From positions 939,296-1,003,295 of the forward strand of contig VWZL01000877.1 in the NCBI GenBank assembly GCA_013396915.1: a stretch of DNA of 64,000 nt, given 5' to 3'. Of this stretch, positions 52,901 through 64,000 are shown piece by piece. Source of the stretch: Stercorarius parasiticus (lineage: Eukaryota; Chordata; Aves; Charadriiformes; Stercorariidae). The position numbers and the translations under genes are program-made. The notes beneath the pieces are model-generated. The model worked only from the letters and a program-made list of their open reading frames with translations, had not been told where the DNA came from and did no database searches. Numbering within the stretch: position 1 is the stretch's first letter; the number at the start of each line of letters is the position of its first letter.

Positions 52901-55900
52901 GCACCATACAGTATAATAAGCAAAATCATATCAGTGAAATAATTTCCTTCAGCTGAATAATCAGTGCTCAGACTAAACTTGAAGGCAGCAGTAACGCAGC
53001 TGGAAAAATGTGATTTCTCCAATGAGGTATTCTAGAATCCTAGAAATAAAACATATTCTGAATATTCTGAATAATTTTGAAATTCTTATGAAACAAAATT
53101 TAGATGGTCGTGAACTGAATTTTTCCTTAATTTCAATATCGATAAGTAACATTCACAATATCTCTAATAATGTGTTCTATTTTTTAAGTAAGAGTTATCA
53201 AAGTAATCTTACCAAAATGAAACAGCAAATGCCAGCTTAAATCTAAATTGACATGCTCTCACAAGTTCTTGGCAGATTTTTCTCATTTGGTCACGTGCAA
53301 TTTCTTCAATGGTTCCTAAATTACAAAATACACAACACTGGGGACTACACAAATAAGCAAAAGAATTTAACAAAACCATGGGACTCTATTTTAGACAATG
53401 GCGTCCCCACAAGTATCATTTTCTGCTTAAGGCAGCTTTATGTTTCTCAGTCTCTGCAATGTTTGTTCACCCACACACATTCTGTTTTCTAGTGCTGGTT
53501 TTATAAATCAGTGGTAGGTCTTGAAAACACTCCCTTTCCATTAAACACTTGTACCAGGAGATTATACCCTGTATCCCTGTATCTTGCAGTTACTTTGTTT
53601 AAAGTGTTCTTCCAGTTGCTAGCATGCATAGACACAGGATAATGTGCAACTCATTATGCAACACTTTTTTCTTTGATGCTGAGCTTATGAACTAATTTAA
53701 ATATCGGTTTCTCTTATAACAAAACACAAGGTTTGCTCCCAGTGCAGTCACATTTTCTTCATGAAACGACATCGCATCAGCATGAGAGTATAGTGTAATC
53801 TTTCACAAACCTACCGTTATTGAATATAACTTGTTTTTAAGACGTTTCCTGACATAATATGCAACACCTAAGCAGTTAATAGCAGCGAAATGAACAGTTA
53901 AGCAAATTATTATTGTTCAAAATTACCTATTGTTATTGAATTATTTGGTCCATATACAGCATAGATGTGATTCTTAAAACACTATACTGAAATACCGTGA
54001 CATTTCCTTCAGTGTTGGACACCAAATAATACTCCCTCATAACGCACTTTGAACTGGGGAATATCTAGCAACTGGTTCTTCAACTGACAGTACAAATTGT
54101 ATAAAAATATATGCAAATATTACTTTAAACACCTCATTAAGAAGGTGTGTTCTATCAGGTTCTAATAAATTTAGATCCTACACAGATTTTCGTGCAAGGC
54201 AGATAAGCATGGTCATTTCTCTATATACTGTATATTTACCTTCTGAGGCTGTGCTCTGGTCCAAATTAGCAGGGTCACGCTGTGGCAAAGACATGCAGTA
54301 TTAGAGAGCACTGTTTATTATGTTGGCAGGTATAATTTATACTATCCTGTACTTTTCAGTCCCCTCTTTTGTTCTTTTGTGTTTCTTTCATGACAAACAT
54401 ATCAGATAAATCCCATCCGTTCCTAGGCTTATTTTGATCTGATATTTTTGTATGTTAGCATTTGTGGGATTTTTTCCATCCTTTAAACTGGAAATATATT
54501 GTATGTAAAAGAAAGGGGAAAAATACTTGTCACACATCTGCAAGTGCAATATCCCAATCATTGTACAACCCTCTGAGTCACGGTTTCTTAATGACCTGAA
54601 CTTTTCCCTCATATGGAGTCTTTTCCTCCATCTTGTTCAAAGTATGTTACCTGTCAATACAGGAAAGAATGTTTATCCCTATTTTTCAGCTAGGGTAAGC
54701 TGCTTTGTTTGAACACTGCATAAAAGCAGTGCCATTTAACGTGGGAGGCAATCTAGCTTCTAAATCATCTGAGCATGGAACAGAGGAAGCTGGGTGCACT
54801 AAGGCAAATTAAGCAAAGTTATAAGGCAGTTAACCTTACCAAAAAAGGGCTGCAATAGAAATAATAAACTGGGCTGTGAAATTTATTGATCCAAGGGAAC
54901 TTGGACAATATTTTTTGTGCTCTTTCTAATACAGTTAAGTTCTATGGTATGCTGTATTCTGGCTCATATTAACCCAAATATTCAGCAGCCTGTTTCTACT
55001 TCTGCCACAGCTTCTCTATAACCTATGCTTTTAGTCATTAACATCAAAAATCAAGGAGGTATTTGGGGCAACCCACAGAGAGCTGCATCACCCCTGACCC
55101 AGTGGTCAGCGTCTACAGTTTTCTTCTTCCTTAACTGTTTAACTGGCAGATGATGCATTCCACCATTGAAATTGCTCCTTGTACAAGGTAGATCCAGGTT
55201 GCTATTCTGCTTCGGTGCTCAGTTTGTTGGACAAGGCATACACAGGGATGAAAGTGTTTCTGAAAGAGGGACCATCCTAAAGGAAGCAAGACTGCATTGG
55301 AAACCCTGCATTCAAAGATCCAGATTTCCTAGGGCTCTGGTTAGTTCAAATGAGTCTAAGGCACAAAAGTCAAAGTGCGGGCACTGAGTATTAGGTGCCT
55401 GTCCCAAGTGCGGGCCAGAAAGTAGAGCTCTGACACGAGAACATTAAAGCTGTGTCACTCACCCACAGGTAGCATGTGCATTGGTAGAACTGGGAAGATA
55501 GTTCTGGAAAGACTGAAGGGACAGCTGCCTGGTTTTCCTTACACAACAAAGGAGTCTGTTTTACAGAACTTGCCTTTAATACTTGAAAACCACCAAGCAG
55601 GAAGATAAATTAGGCAAGAACAATTAGCAAAGCTTCAAGCACTCATCTCTATTTTCTGCTGTCTTCCATTTTGCACCAACCTGTACCACCGGCATGAGGT
55701 GAATTGTGCCGTGAAACAGCACCTGCCTGACTCCTGGGCAGAAATCTGTTCTCCTCGCAGCTACAATTCGGAAAATAAAATCTCCAAAGAAAGCTTTTTA
55801 GCAACATCATGACTTTGAAATGTGACAGTGCCGATATTGAAATGTGATGCATTGTACTTTTTATGTACTGCCTAACTCGGCTCCTGGCCTGACAGGTCTC

Positions 55901-56849
55901 CGCACTACAGTGCAACTGGGCAGCACCCAAACTGGCATCATGAAGCTGGCTTGCAGTCTGGCTAAGACAGTGTGGGGCTTTGCACGAGGCTTTGCTGAGA
56001 TTTTTTGCCATTCTCCTGCAGCCAGACTTCTCCTAATGCCATGCCTGCAGTGCAGACATACGTATTAAATCTGTGGATGTGACCAGAATACACACTTGAG
56101 AAGAAAACTCCCCACTGGGGAACATGTTCAGAATCGAACCAGAACCAGCTCAATCTATTGTAAAGTCCTGGTTACGGGACTAACAGGACTATTGGAGCTG
56201 GGGACCAGCTTTTGTGTGGAGTGCCACAAAAGGAGACCAGGCTGTCATTCGCAGGAGCTTACTCTGTACTCTACCAGCCGCTGCATTAAAGACACAGCTG
56301 TAGTAGCTATTGACCAACGATGCTGAACGTTGTGGTTTTCCTCCCTTATTGTGGTGACACACCGTTCTCAGCATGGACTGTGTGTGCTGACCAGATTCTT
56401 ACATGCAGACTTGAAAGCAGGTAAAACGAGACGTAAGACTTTTATTAGCAGAAGGAGACAGTGTGATCCAAATTATTTTAATACTTCAACAAGTGCTGTC
56501 ATCCCTAGTCTAAACAGCAAGAACAAAAAGGCAGACAGTCCTGAACCAAAACGTATGCTCCCTGCTGTATGAGAGCTATAGCAGAGATGCAGATGTGTTT
56601 GTCTCCAACTTAACAACACCCCAGAGGACAGTTTTGTATTCAACAGTAAGAAATATCAGCATAACAGATGCTTTTCCCCTTTAGCATTACAGAGTTCTTT
56701 CAAAGTCCGCTCTAGCCCTGATTTTCCAGCGTGGTCAGCTGCTCTGAGACAGTGTCTTGAGAAAACAGGGCCCAAAATTATCGTTATTCTGTCCTGTTAT
56801 TCCTTGTGCAGATTTGAACATGGGCAAGGCATAGTTTGGCCAGGAAAAC
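49931..56849. other. Noncoding DNA, no gene recognised
   Basis: Mostly AT-rich unique sequence. A GC-richer patch at about 52440-52870 has overlapping frames on both strands (67-96 codons) but no recognisable protein. Around 55814-55850, TTGAAATGTGA occurs twice 23 bp apart. No exon chain or RNA gene is visible. Confidence 0.45.
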
Positions 56850-56945
56850 TTAATTAGCTAAGCTAACAAATTAATCGTTCAGATTAAATTGCTTGTATCT
56901 ATCTAGCATTGTGATATTTATTTATAGAGTAACTATTATCGAATG
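56850..56945. promoter_or_regulatory. Candidate AT-rich homeobox-site cluster
   Basis: TTAATTAG (56850-56857), ATTAATCG (56870-56877), AGATTAAATTG, a TTTATTTATA run and TATCGAA occur within about 95 bp. The texture is like that of conserved developmental noncoding elements, but no conservation data are available and the words are common in AT-rich DNA. Confidence 0.2.
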
Positions 56946-57112
56946 TCTGAGATAAAAGCCTTTAGACTAAAAGCACTGTTATCGTTCAAATGCATATTTA
57001 TATATCTCAAACCCCAAACCCCAAACCTCCAACTATGCTGAGAAAACGTTTAAAGTCACAGTAAGACTCAAAATAAAGGAAATAAATAAAACATTACAGT
57101 TGAATATGCAGT

Positions 57113-57212
57113 CGTGAGATTGTGAGCTCCTTGGAGCAAAGGCTTTCCTCCTTATGAAGTATCTAGTGAAGTGTCTAGCACTCAGTGGGTATTACTCAAC
57201 ATAATTATTATC
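57113..57212 (+). mobile_element. Ancient L2/L3-like LINE 3' end relic
   Basis: GATTGTGAGCTCCTTGGAGC, then AAAGGCTTT, then GTGTCTAGCACTCAGTGGGT, ATTACTCA and AATTATTAT follow the order of the conserved 3' end of old amniote L2/L3-type elements ('GATTGTAAGCTC..TTGGGGCAGGGACT', 'TAGCAC', 'ATAATAAT'). The spacing is compressed. Identification is from remembered consensus, so family assignment is uncertain. Confidence 0.55.
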
Positions 57213-57991
57213 CTCTTAATGTAAAACTTTCACATAGCATTTTCTGACTTTTTTTCTTTTTTTTTCTTACAGAATTGCACTTTTTGAAAGATTTATGTCA
57301 GGCCCTGAGGGCTGTAAGGGAGCCTGGGAGCAATTCTGAGGCTCATGTTTTTAAACATTTGGGGAGGTCTTGGTGAAAAGCCACCGGAATATGTGGATGG
57401 AAAATGCTAAACAGGTTTTTGGTTTGGTCTGTATAAGTTATGGCACAGACACCACTGGCCTTTACTCATATAATAATACGAGTGTTTTTGGAATTTTCTT
57501 GCCGCATTTCATATTTTCTGAACTCCTGCCCAGTATTCCTTGAGGATTCCCTGTATTATTTTTTTCCTGACTCCTTCAAAAAGATGAAAAGACTTCATCT
57601 GCATGGAGTAGTCCTCTACAGGACTCTTCCAGCCTTCTCAAAAACAGGACTAGGCTTTTAGAGGTATTTGGGAATCTATCTCCCAAAGAATTAAGGACAA
57701 GTTAGGCATTTAGCTATTTTGAGAATCTTGGCGCAAATCTTGGTGCTTTCAGAGGTGTTTGCTGCATGTTAGCTTCCAGTGAAGGCTAAGGAGAAACATA
57801 TTTCAGTTTGAGAGGCTATTCGCAAAGACAAAACAAACTCAGAAAATTCCCAAGAGGCTGCAGGCTATGCAAATTTCTGGAGGGAGGTTTTTTCCTTGGT
57901 ATATAACTTTTCACATTCGTGGCTTCGGAATCTCATGAGTTGAGATGGCCTTGAGCTTCAGCAGCTGTGTCTGGCTTTTTGGTATTTTTTG

Positions 57992-58060
57992 GTCACAGAA
58001 GCACAGAATTGTAGGGGTTGGAAGGGACCTTTGGCGATCATCTAGTCCAACCCCCCTGCC
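57992..58060 (-). mobile_element. CR1 3' tail fragment, 69 bp
   Basis: GTCACAGAAGCACAGAATTG, GGGGTTGGAAGGGACCTTTG and CATCTAGTCCAACCCCCCTG are the reverse complement of the last ~70 bp of CR1. Only the 3' UTR tail was inserted or remains, so there is no coding part. The low divergence suggests a fairly young, severely 5'-truncated insertion. Confidence 0.9.
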
Positions 58061-61000
58061 AATGATCACCTCTCATTTAATGTAATCTTTTCTCTGTGCT
58101 CAGAACTCCAACTGGATTACACAAGTCCATGTATTCAAATGGTTACATATTTTAATACACCTAAACAAAGTCACTGATGTCAGAGAGAAGCAATTTGCTT
58201 AATAAGCAACACAGGCAGTCAAGACTGTCTTTGCATTAGGTTTCACCCAGTGTCTCAGGCTCTTTTGTGGAAATGGCTGGAGACCATCCTCCTCCCTCCG
58301 AACATCTGACTCAAATTTCATCCATTTGGCACGAGTGTGAGCCTTAAAAAGGCTGGAATCCAACTGATTGTGAATCACATCATTGCCTCTAAAGAGAAAT
58401 GTAAATCTCATTCACTGCCTTCACAGTAAAGGAAAGGAAGAAAACCAAACAAAAACAATGTAAAAATTTGGCCATAGTTCCACATTTTTTAACAAAAACA
58501 CCAGTGGCTATGCATTCTTCATGAATCATTACAAGTTCATGAACGACATAAGTTTTCAGACTGAAGATATTTGCAGTCGCAGTGTTCACACCCTGTCCGA
58601 TGGACCAAGGAACCTTTAAAGGCCACAGAAAAAGAAGAAGCCAGGCTGTAGATAATCCTGAACAGATGCTCATCCTATTACCCTTATTTGTTGACAGAAG
58701 GAAAGACAGGTGCAAGCAATATTGTGATCCTTGCAAACCCAACACCACCTTGATATCAAATGCTTCCTCCCAAAACCAGCTGCGACTGTAAAAAAGTTAC
58801 CAAGACTCAGTTTTGCATAGACCATAGCTAAATTTTAGACTTCTGAAAACCTGAATTTTCATGAAACATCTTGGCCATGACAGAATTATAGTGTAAATTT
58901 TATGAAATGAATATTTACTGGTAAACACATTGAGAAGACGTAAGAGTACGCTGAAGAAGTACTCCCAATGCATTCACCAAAGTTATTTCATGATAGTCCA
59001 GAATACCCCACTTTCCAACCATTAGGAAAATTAGGTCAGTGAGCATCAGTTTGCCCTGCAAGATATTTCTGACCAAAACCATAACAAGTACAAAACAGGG
59101 AAGGTGCCTGTTCCAGTGCCCAGTTGACAGGAGGAGCGAGAGGAAAAGGATCAACCAGAAGACATCGTCCAAACCCACCGTATAGTACTGTATACAACAG
59201 GGACCACTACAGCAGTTTCTCAACTTATGCTGTAGTAGCCGTGACTTTAGCATCTGACCTTAAAGGCTATGCAGAAAAAATCAGGGGACGGATTATATCA
59301 AGAGGAAATCCTGCTGAAAAACCAAAACAGTAAAAAAAACTAAGCACCTTTCTCCCTCAAGGAGCTTACATTCACACTCTCTTAAAGAATTTAGCTTTTA
59401 TTTTGAAAATGGGGATCTTGCAGAGAAAACCCTATGTCATATGCAAACATGCCGTTGCAACCAAAACATCTGTGACTTTACAAGAGTGTAAAAAAATGGG
59501 ATATGCTGTGTTATTTGCTCAAGCAGTTTCTAGAACAACCAAGCATTATGCATGATTTGTGGGGCAAGAATGCAAATTACCAAAAGAGGGGGTCAGTTTG
59601 ACCTCCAGTCGCTTTTTCACTTTGGAAAAGCTTAGTATGATGATAAACACTCAAACCGAGAACTGCTGCACACCGTGCCTGCCTTAATCTGTCGATAATC
59701 TTGGATTATTTTTCAGGTCTTCCTTGGCGTAGGGGCTTCTGACAAGCTGTAAATAAAGGAGATCATGTGGAGATTTCTCCTACCAGTCATGGAGATGTCA
59801 CTTGTTCACTGATTAGCTGGCAGGTTTTCATGGCAAGTCTGCTCACTCATTGGAAATTGTGCCTGTTGCCTAAGTGACCAATAATCCACTTGAAGAACAA
59901 AAAAGAAGTTACTGAGGTGCCAAGGGAATCTCTCTAGAAATGAGAAATATTTGACAGCGGAAAAATATGTGTTTGTAGTGTTGTTTGGTTCATTTTTCCA
60001 GGGAGAGCTGAAATCACAGAAGGCAGACAGAGATCACTAAAACTCTTTTGCACATAGATTAACTTGTAATTCACTTACTCATGCATATGGGAATACAGCT
60101 TCTGAGACCAACTTCCTTCAGCAATAATGCGGTTTATGCTTCTGCTCTTGTGTTTTAATAAAAGTCATGAGATTAAAAATCCTCCCTAGTGACAGCTATC
60201 CCAGAGCTGAAATGTAAGAAAATGGATCATATACAGTACCTAGAAACCACAGCGACTGCATTTTTAGAAAAAAATAAGAGATGAGTTGTAATGTGACGTG
60301 GCTTCTCATGGGATATACTAATCCTGCTCAGAAGAATTAGCTTACTTGACTCAATTGCTCCTTCGGGACTTGCAAATAATGCACGTTTAAGTGATACGTA
60401 TTTGCATGGTACCAAGAACAGTGTCATTTATGCTTTGAGGTGTTCCATAATGTAAGCTCTAATTATGGAGAAAATTCTAATCACATTAACAAAGAATTAT
60501 ACTAGAGCAGTAACTGTTTTACAGGAGAAGCAGTGAACTTTATTTTGTTTGGTGTTTGTACACACTCTGGTCATGGACCATATGAATAAGTCCTTCGCAT
60601 TGCAGTTAGATAAACAAATCATGAGATTTGGAGGTTACAGCAAATCCCTGCTCATTAAAGGACTTAAGCGTTTATTCCCTCCGCCCTGACTACCCAAGTC
60701 AGGCGTGTAAATTAGGCAGGACTCTGTCCTCTCACTTTTACGGCAGCGGCAATATCTTACCCTTGTCTCAGTGCCTCTGCTGCTCTTACTCCTTTGAGTG
60801 GTGCTTGGCAGGTGAGCAGTCCCATAATTTCCAATAACAAGAGAAAGTACTCTGTGTGAGCAAGAGTGGCAGAATGAGCCCTGAGAAATGGAAGAATATT
60901 ATTACTGCTTATTGGCTTGCTGCTGCTGTGACAGCTACAGATCTGAGCATTACTATGGGAGGCCACATGAGAAACAGATTGAGGGACACACACACAAGTG

Positions 61001-62116
61001 TATTTCATGAGAGACTGGGAAGAACAAGACAGAGGAGATAATCTCATTCTTTAGGGAAGATAAGACAGGCTGTTTAAAACAATGTAGCATTATCTGCTTT
61101 AAGTAACGAGTAGTAACACCCAATTTAACAAGCATTGCTTACTGTAGGAAGCTTAATTACTCTTCAGAATACATTCAATACAAAATTTCTCAAGCTGATT
61201 GCTTCAGTTGAATGTCAATGTATTATGTCCTAGCCACTCCAGTAGAAACTGCTATGTAGCAGCCAAATTTTCTTCTGCTCCGTAAGTGACATGTGATGAA
61301 AAATTTTTTAATGAGCTGCTGCATTTTGCATCTGTGTAAATAATTTTTGTGTAAACATGCATTATGGATGATCGATGTGGTTTCTCCAGTGCTGAAAACA
61401 GTCAGCAGTTTTGACTGCATGAGATGCTTGAGGGTGTTGTGAGAAGATGGAGATTTAAAGTGAATTCTGCAGCGGTTTATATTGATTTAAGCTTGGCTTG
61501 CTACAGACCCTCTCTCCTCATCCCTTCAGCCGTCCTTTCACACCTCCTCTTCCCTTCAGCTGACAGGGAGGCTCTGACCCCTCTCCTGCCTCTCACGGCA
61601 GCTCTGACTGGCACCAGTGGTGCATGGATCTGAGGCCACAGCGCAACTCCACCACAGAAGAAACATCACCATGTGTAGGGATGGGCAGGGAAGCACAGTA
61701 GGGGCAAGGTAGAGTAGGGCAAAACCCAAGTAAAGAAATCCAGGAAAATCTTAAGAAGAAAGAAGATTCTGGGAGAGATGGCTGGGGCTTGTGGTACTGC
61801 CAGCAAAATGGGTCAGGTACCAGTCTGGAGCACTGGAGGATGCTTCTGGAGACCTCCTGGGGGACTCAAAAGGGAGGATTTGTGTGGTACCTGAAGCAGG
61901 TGGCATGGTGGTGGGATGGAGGTGGCACAGAGGGACAGTGTGCGCCTGCTACTAATGGTGGCAAACAGGGGGCTGAAAGCACTATGGAAAAGAGAGGACA
62001 TTTCTGTTCCCCTTCTGCCCTGTTTCAGCGCAGTTCAACATAAGTTTTGCAAGGTTTGCAATTGTTTCTAGGGAGAAGTCTTGTCTCCCATTTCTTGTCA
62101 GCTGCATAGCTGACAT
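58061..62116. other. Noncoding DNA, no gene recognised
   Basis: Unique sequence, AT-rich to about 61.4 kb and then GC-richer near 61500-62040. Frames of up to 119 codons (58389-58748 minus) are unrecognised and oppose each other. A pyrimidine-rich stretch lies at 61507-61560. No repeat family recognised. Confidence 0.45.
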
Positions 62117-62168
62117 ATATATTATATACATGTCATATGTTCTATTATATTATATGTTATGTATATGT
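62117..62168. repeat. AT-rich imperfect palindromic tract
   Basis: A run of TATATATTATATACATGT and related words with only a few G/C bases. It is partly self-complementary, and is simple-sequence DNA of the kind prone to length change. Confidence 0.75.
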
Positions 62169-64000
62169 TCCTATTCTTTTAGGAATGGAAATCCATCCTC
62201 AGATCCTGTTTTGGCCTGATATGCAGAATCAGTTTCCCCGTGCGGGACTGCATCCAACTTTCATGGTACATGTACTTGTGATGTAGTTGATGGTAAAACA
62301 TAAGTAAACTCAATTTATTCATGTCCAATTTGGTCTTCTAAATATACTCACTTCGCACTACTTGACAAATCAAACAACAGAGTTCATCTTCATATTTATT
62401 CATTAAAACCCAACAGATGATGCAGAAAATTAGGTGTTCATACGTCTGACCACTGGTGCTGCTTGGGTAGCCAAATCACTAAGTTTACCAATGGTATCCT
62501 TATACATATTTCACCTAATTATGTGTAGCTTCAAGGCATTTAGGATTTAGGATTATCAGCCCTGCCATGAATCGACCTGCCCCAGATTCTGTTCCAAGGA
62601 CTTTTGGGAGAAAAGAGAAGATGAAAGAATTTTTGGAAGGCAGTGGATGACTTTCAAGACACTAGTTGTTGAACAAATAGGATTTCACTGCAGACAGACA
62701 TATTATCAACCTCTGTAAAAAAGCCTTATTGGGTTTTGAACTATGGTCTGACCACATTAAAAGCACTGAATCTGAAAGAGGAATTTACAGCATGAACATG
62801 AGTCTGCTACAATGGAAACATTTTGGTTTTGGAGAGGTCTTTGTCATAACTGCTTTCAGCTGGGATTGGTGGGTTTTGGGCATTAATCAGCAGTGAAAGC
62901 ACGCAAGACATAAAGCGCTACTCCTTTGAGACAGCTCAGCTAAGTCACTAAAACAGAGAAATCTGAGCAACTAGAGGAATGTGAGACGCTTGGAAACCAT
63001 TTGCATACTCCTGGGAAGAAAACCCTCCAAAATAGTATCTTGAGTCGTGCTACTGCACCACTCACTGATGTTAGGAAACAAAGTTAGTCCTGTTTGTGGT
63101 GAGGGTGTCTCACTAATGGCTGTGGCCAAGGGCAAGTTGTATTCTAAGGTGCGGGCTCTAAAAACACTACATCCCTCATTTGTGTCCCTACAAGAAGTAT
63201 ATTTCAGTCTCTATATTACTAAAAAGCATCTGGGAATTATCACAGCAACAGGCAACATGTATGTCAGACAAAGTAAGAGGATGTTGGCTTTGGAGCTTGA
63301 CCTCACCCTAATCTCTCCCAGAAGGAAGAAAACAGCTCAACAAGTTGTCTTTGCCCAGGGCTCTGCTCCCAAGTACCAGGTGATGCCCACTCAGATGGGA
63401 CCTGTCAAAAGAAGAAAACCTTCTGTCAGAAGACAACAGCAGGCAGCTTGCTCCCCAGGTCTGTCATCTGCCCAGCAAAGTTTGCAGTAATTGCAAAATA
63501 TGTTTCTGAAAGGGTTTCTTCTATTATGCTTGTCACAACTCTGACATGTTAAGTAGGGACAAAGAGCAGGACAACCATGACATATACCCTACAGACAAAT
63601 CATTGTCCAATTTTCCTCCAGCTACGAAGCACTGGCAACAATCCCAAATTCTCAGCAGATGATACATACGTGACACGTCCTCCTGTATCCTAAACCCCGA
63701 TGAGTCTGTCGCTCTTACAGCAATTACAATGTTAGGTTAAGTTAAAAGAAGGAATCTAGGACCGTGAGGCATGAACAAATGACAAAATGAAGAAATTCGG
63801 AGTTGGATAACATGCCAAGCACTCTACTCGGAAATCAAAACAAAATTAATTTCTATGTCTTCATTACTTCTGACAACAGCCTCACGACGGCTCAACCTGC
63901 TGGCTGAAAACCCACTGCTGCCACCCGGTGTTACTATGCCAGCATTGGCCTACATTTACTGGGAGCAAGCACTGGCCTTCCCATACAACAGGAGTTTCAA
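62169..64000. other. Noncoding DNA, no gene recognised
   Basis: The longest frame of the window lies here (63047-63490 plus, 147 codons). Its translation is basic, rich in serine, lysine and glutamine, and has no signal peptide, repeat or domain I recognise. Without evidence of transcription or conservation I treat it as chance. The rest is unique AT-rich sequence running off the window edge. Confidence 0.4.

Noticed and set aside
56999..57030. CCCCAAA-type repeats as an interstitial telomere
   Set aside because: The unit is ACCCCAA, not the vertebrate TTAGGG/CCCTAA, and only about three units are present.
63047..63490. 147-codon open frame, the longest in the window
   Set aside because: No recognisable domain, start context or conservation evidence, and this length is expected by chance somewhere in 64 kb read in six frames.

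Overview
The window looks like AT-rich nuclear DNA from a bird. The main evidence is a set of six non-LTR retrotransposon remnants of the CR1 family, several of which end in the family's ATTCTATG-type 3' octamer repeats. CR1 dominates the recognisable repeats, repeat density is low, and no Alu, L1 or B-type SINE is visible. Crocodilians and turtles also carry CR1, so 'bird' is a strong inference rather than proof. I could not name the species or the chromosomal locus.

I found no protein-coding gene I can support. Apart from CR1 remnants, the open frames are 60-147 codons, overlap on both strands, lack recognisable domains and lack a convincing exon chain. The window is most simply intergenic DNA or the inside of a very large intron.

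Layout: 1-4042 is unique noncoding DNA. An old minus-strand CR1 fills 4043-5010 and a very old plus-strand CR1 3' end lies at 7554-7765. From 7.8 to 24 kb the sequence is unique, with an alternating pyrimidine/purine tract near 20.04 kb and an enhancer-like segment near 20.6-20.8 kb. A G-quadruplex-type run sits at 24.6 kb. A 140-bp direct duplication of about 96% identity lies at 26.08 and 26.88 kb, with a (CA)12 microsatellite between the copies. At 32.65-34.47 kb a young CR1 with a largely open ORF2 tail is followed by an old CR1 in the same orientation. A second, more diverged repeat pair lies at 35.6 and 37.4 kb. A CpG-rich patch beside homeobox-type sites lies at 38.56-38.88 kb. An AT palindromic tract bounded by 15-bp direct repeats lies at 43.5 kb. 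A third young CR1, interrupted by the window's only N, lies at 49.65-49.93 kb. An L2/L3-like relic followed by a strong splice-acceptor-like tract lies at 57.1-57.3 kb, and a short CR1 tail lies at 57.99-58.06 kb. The remainder to 64 kb is unique.

No gene set works together here. The content is retrotransposon decay, small local duplications and simple repeats, plus a few stretches whose composition suggests possible regulatory DNA. Those regulatory calls are inferences from motif clustering only. I see no convincing undescribed biological system. The observations most worth checking are the 140-bp duplication, the N-joined CR1, the CpG/homeobox patch and the E-box/forkhead segment.
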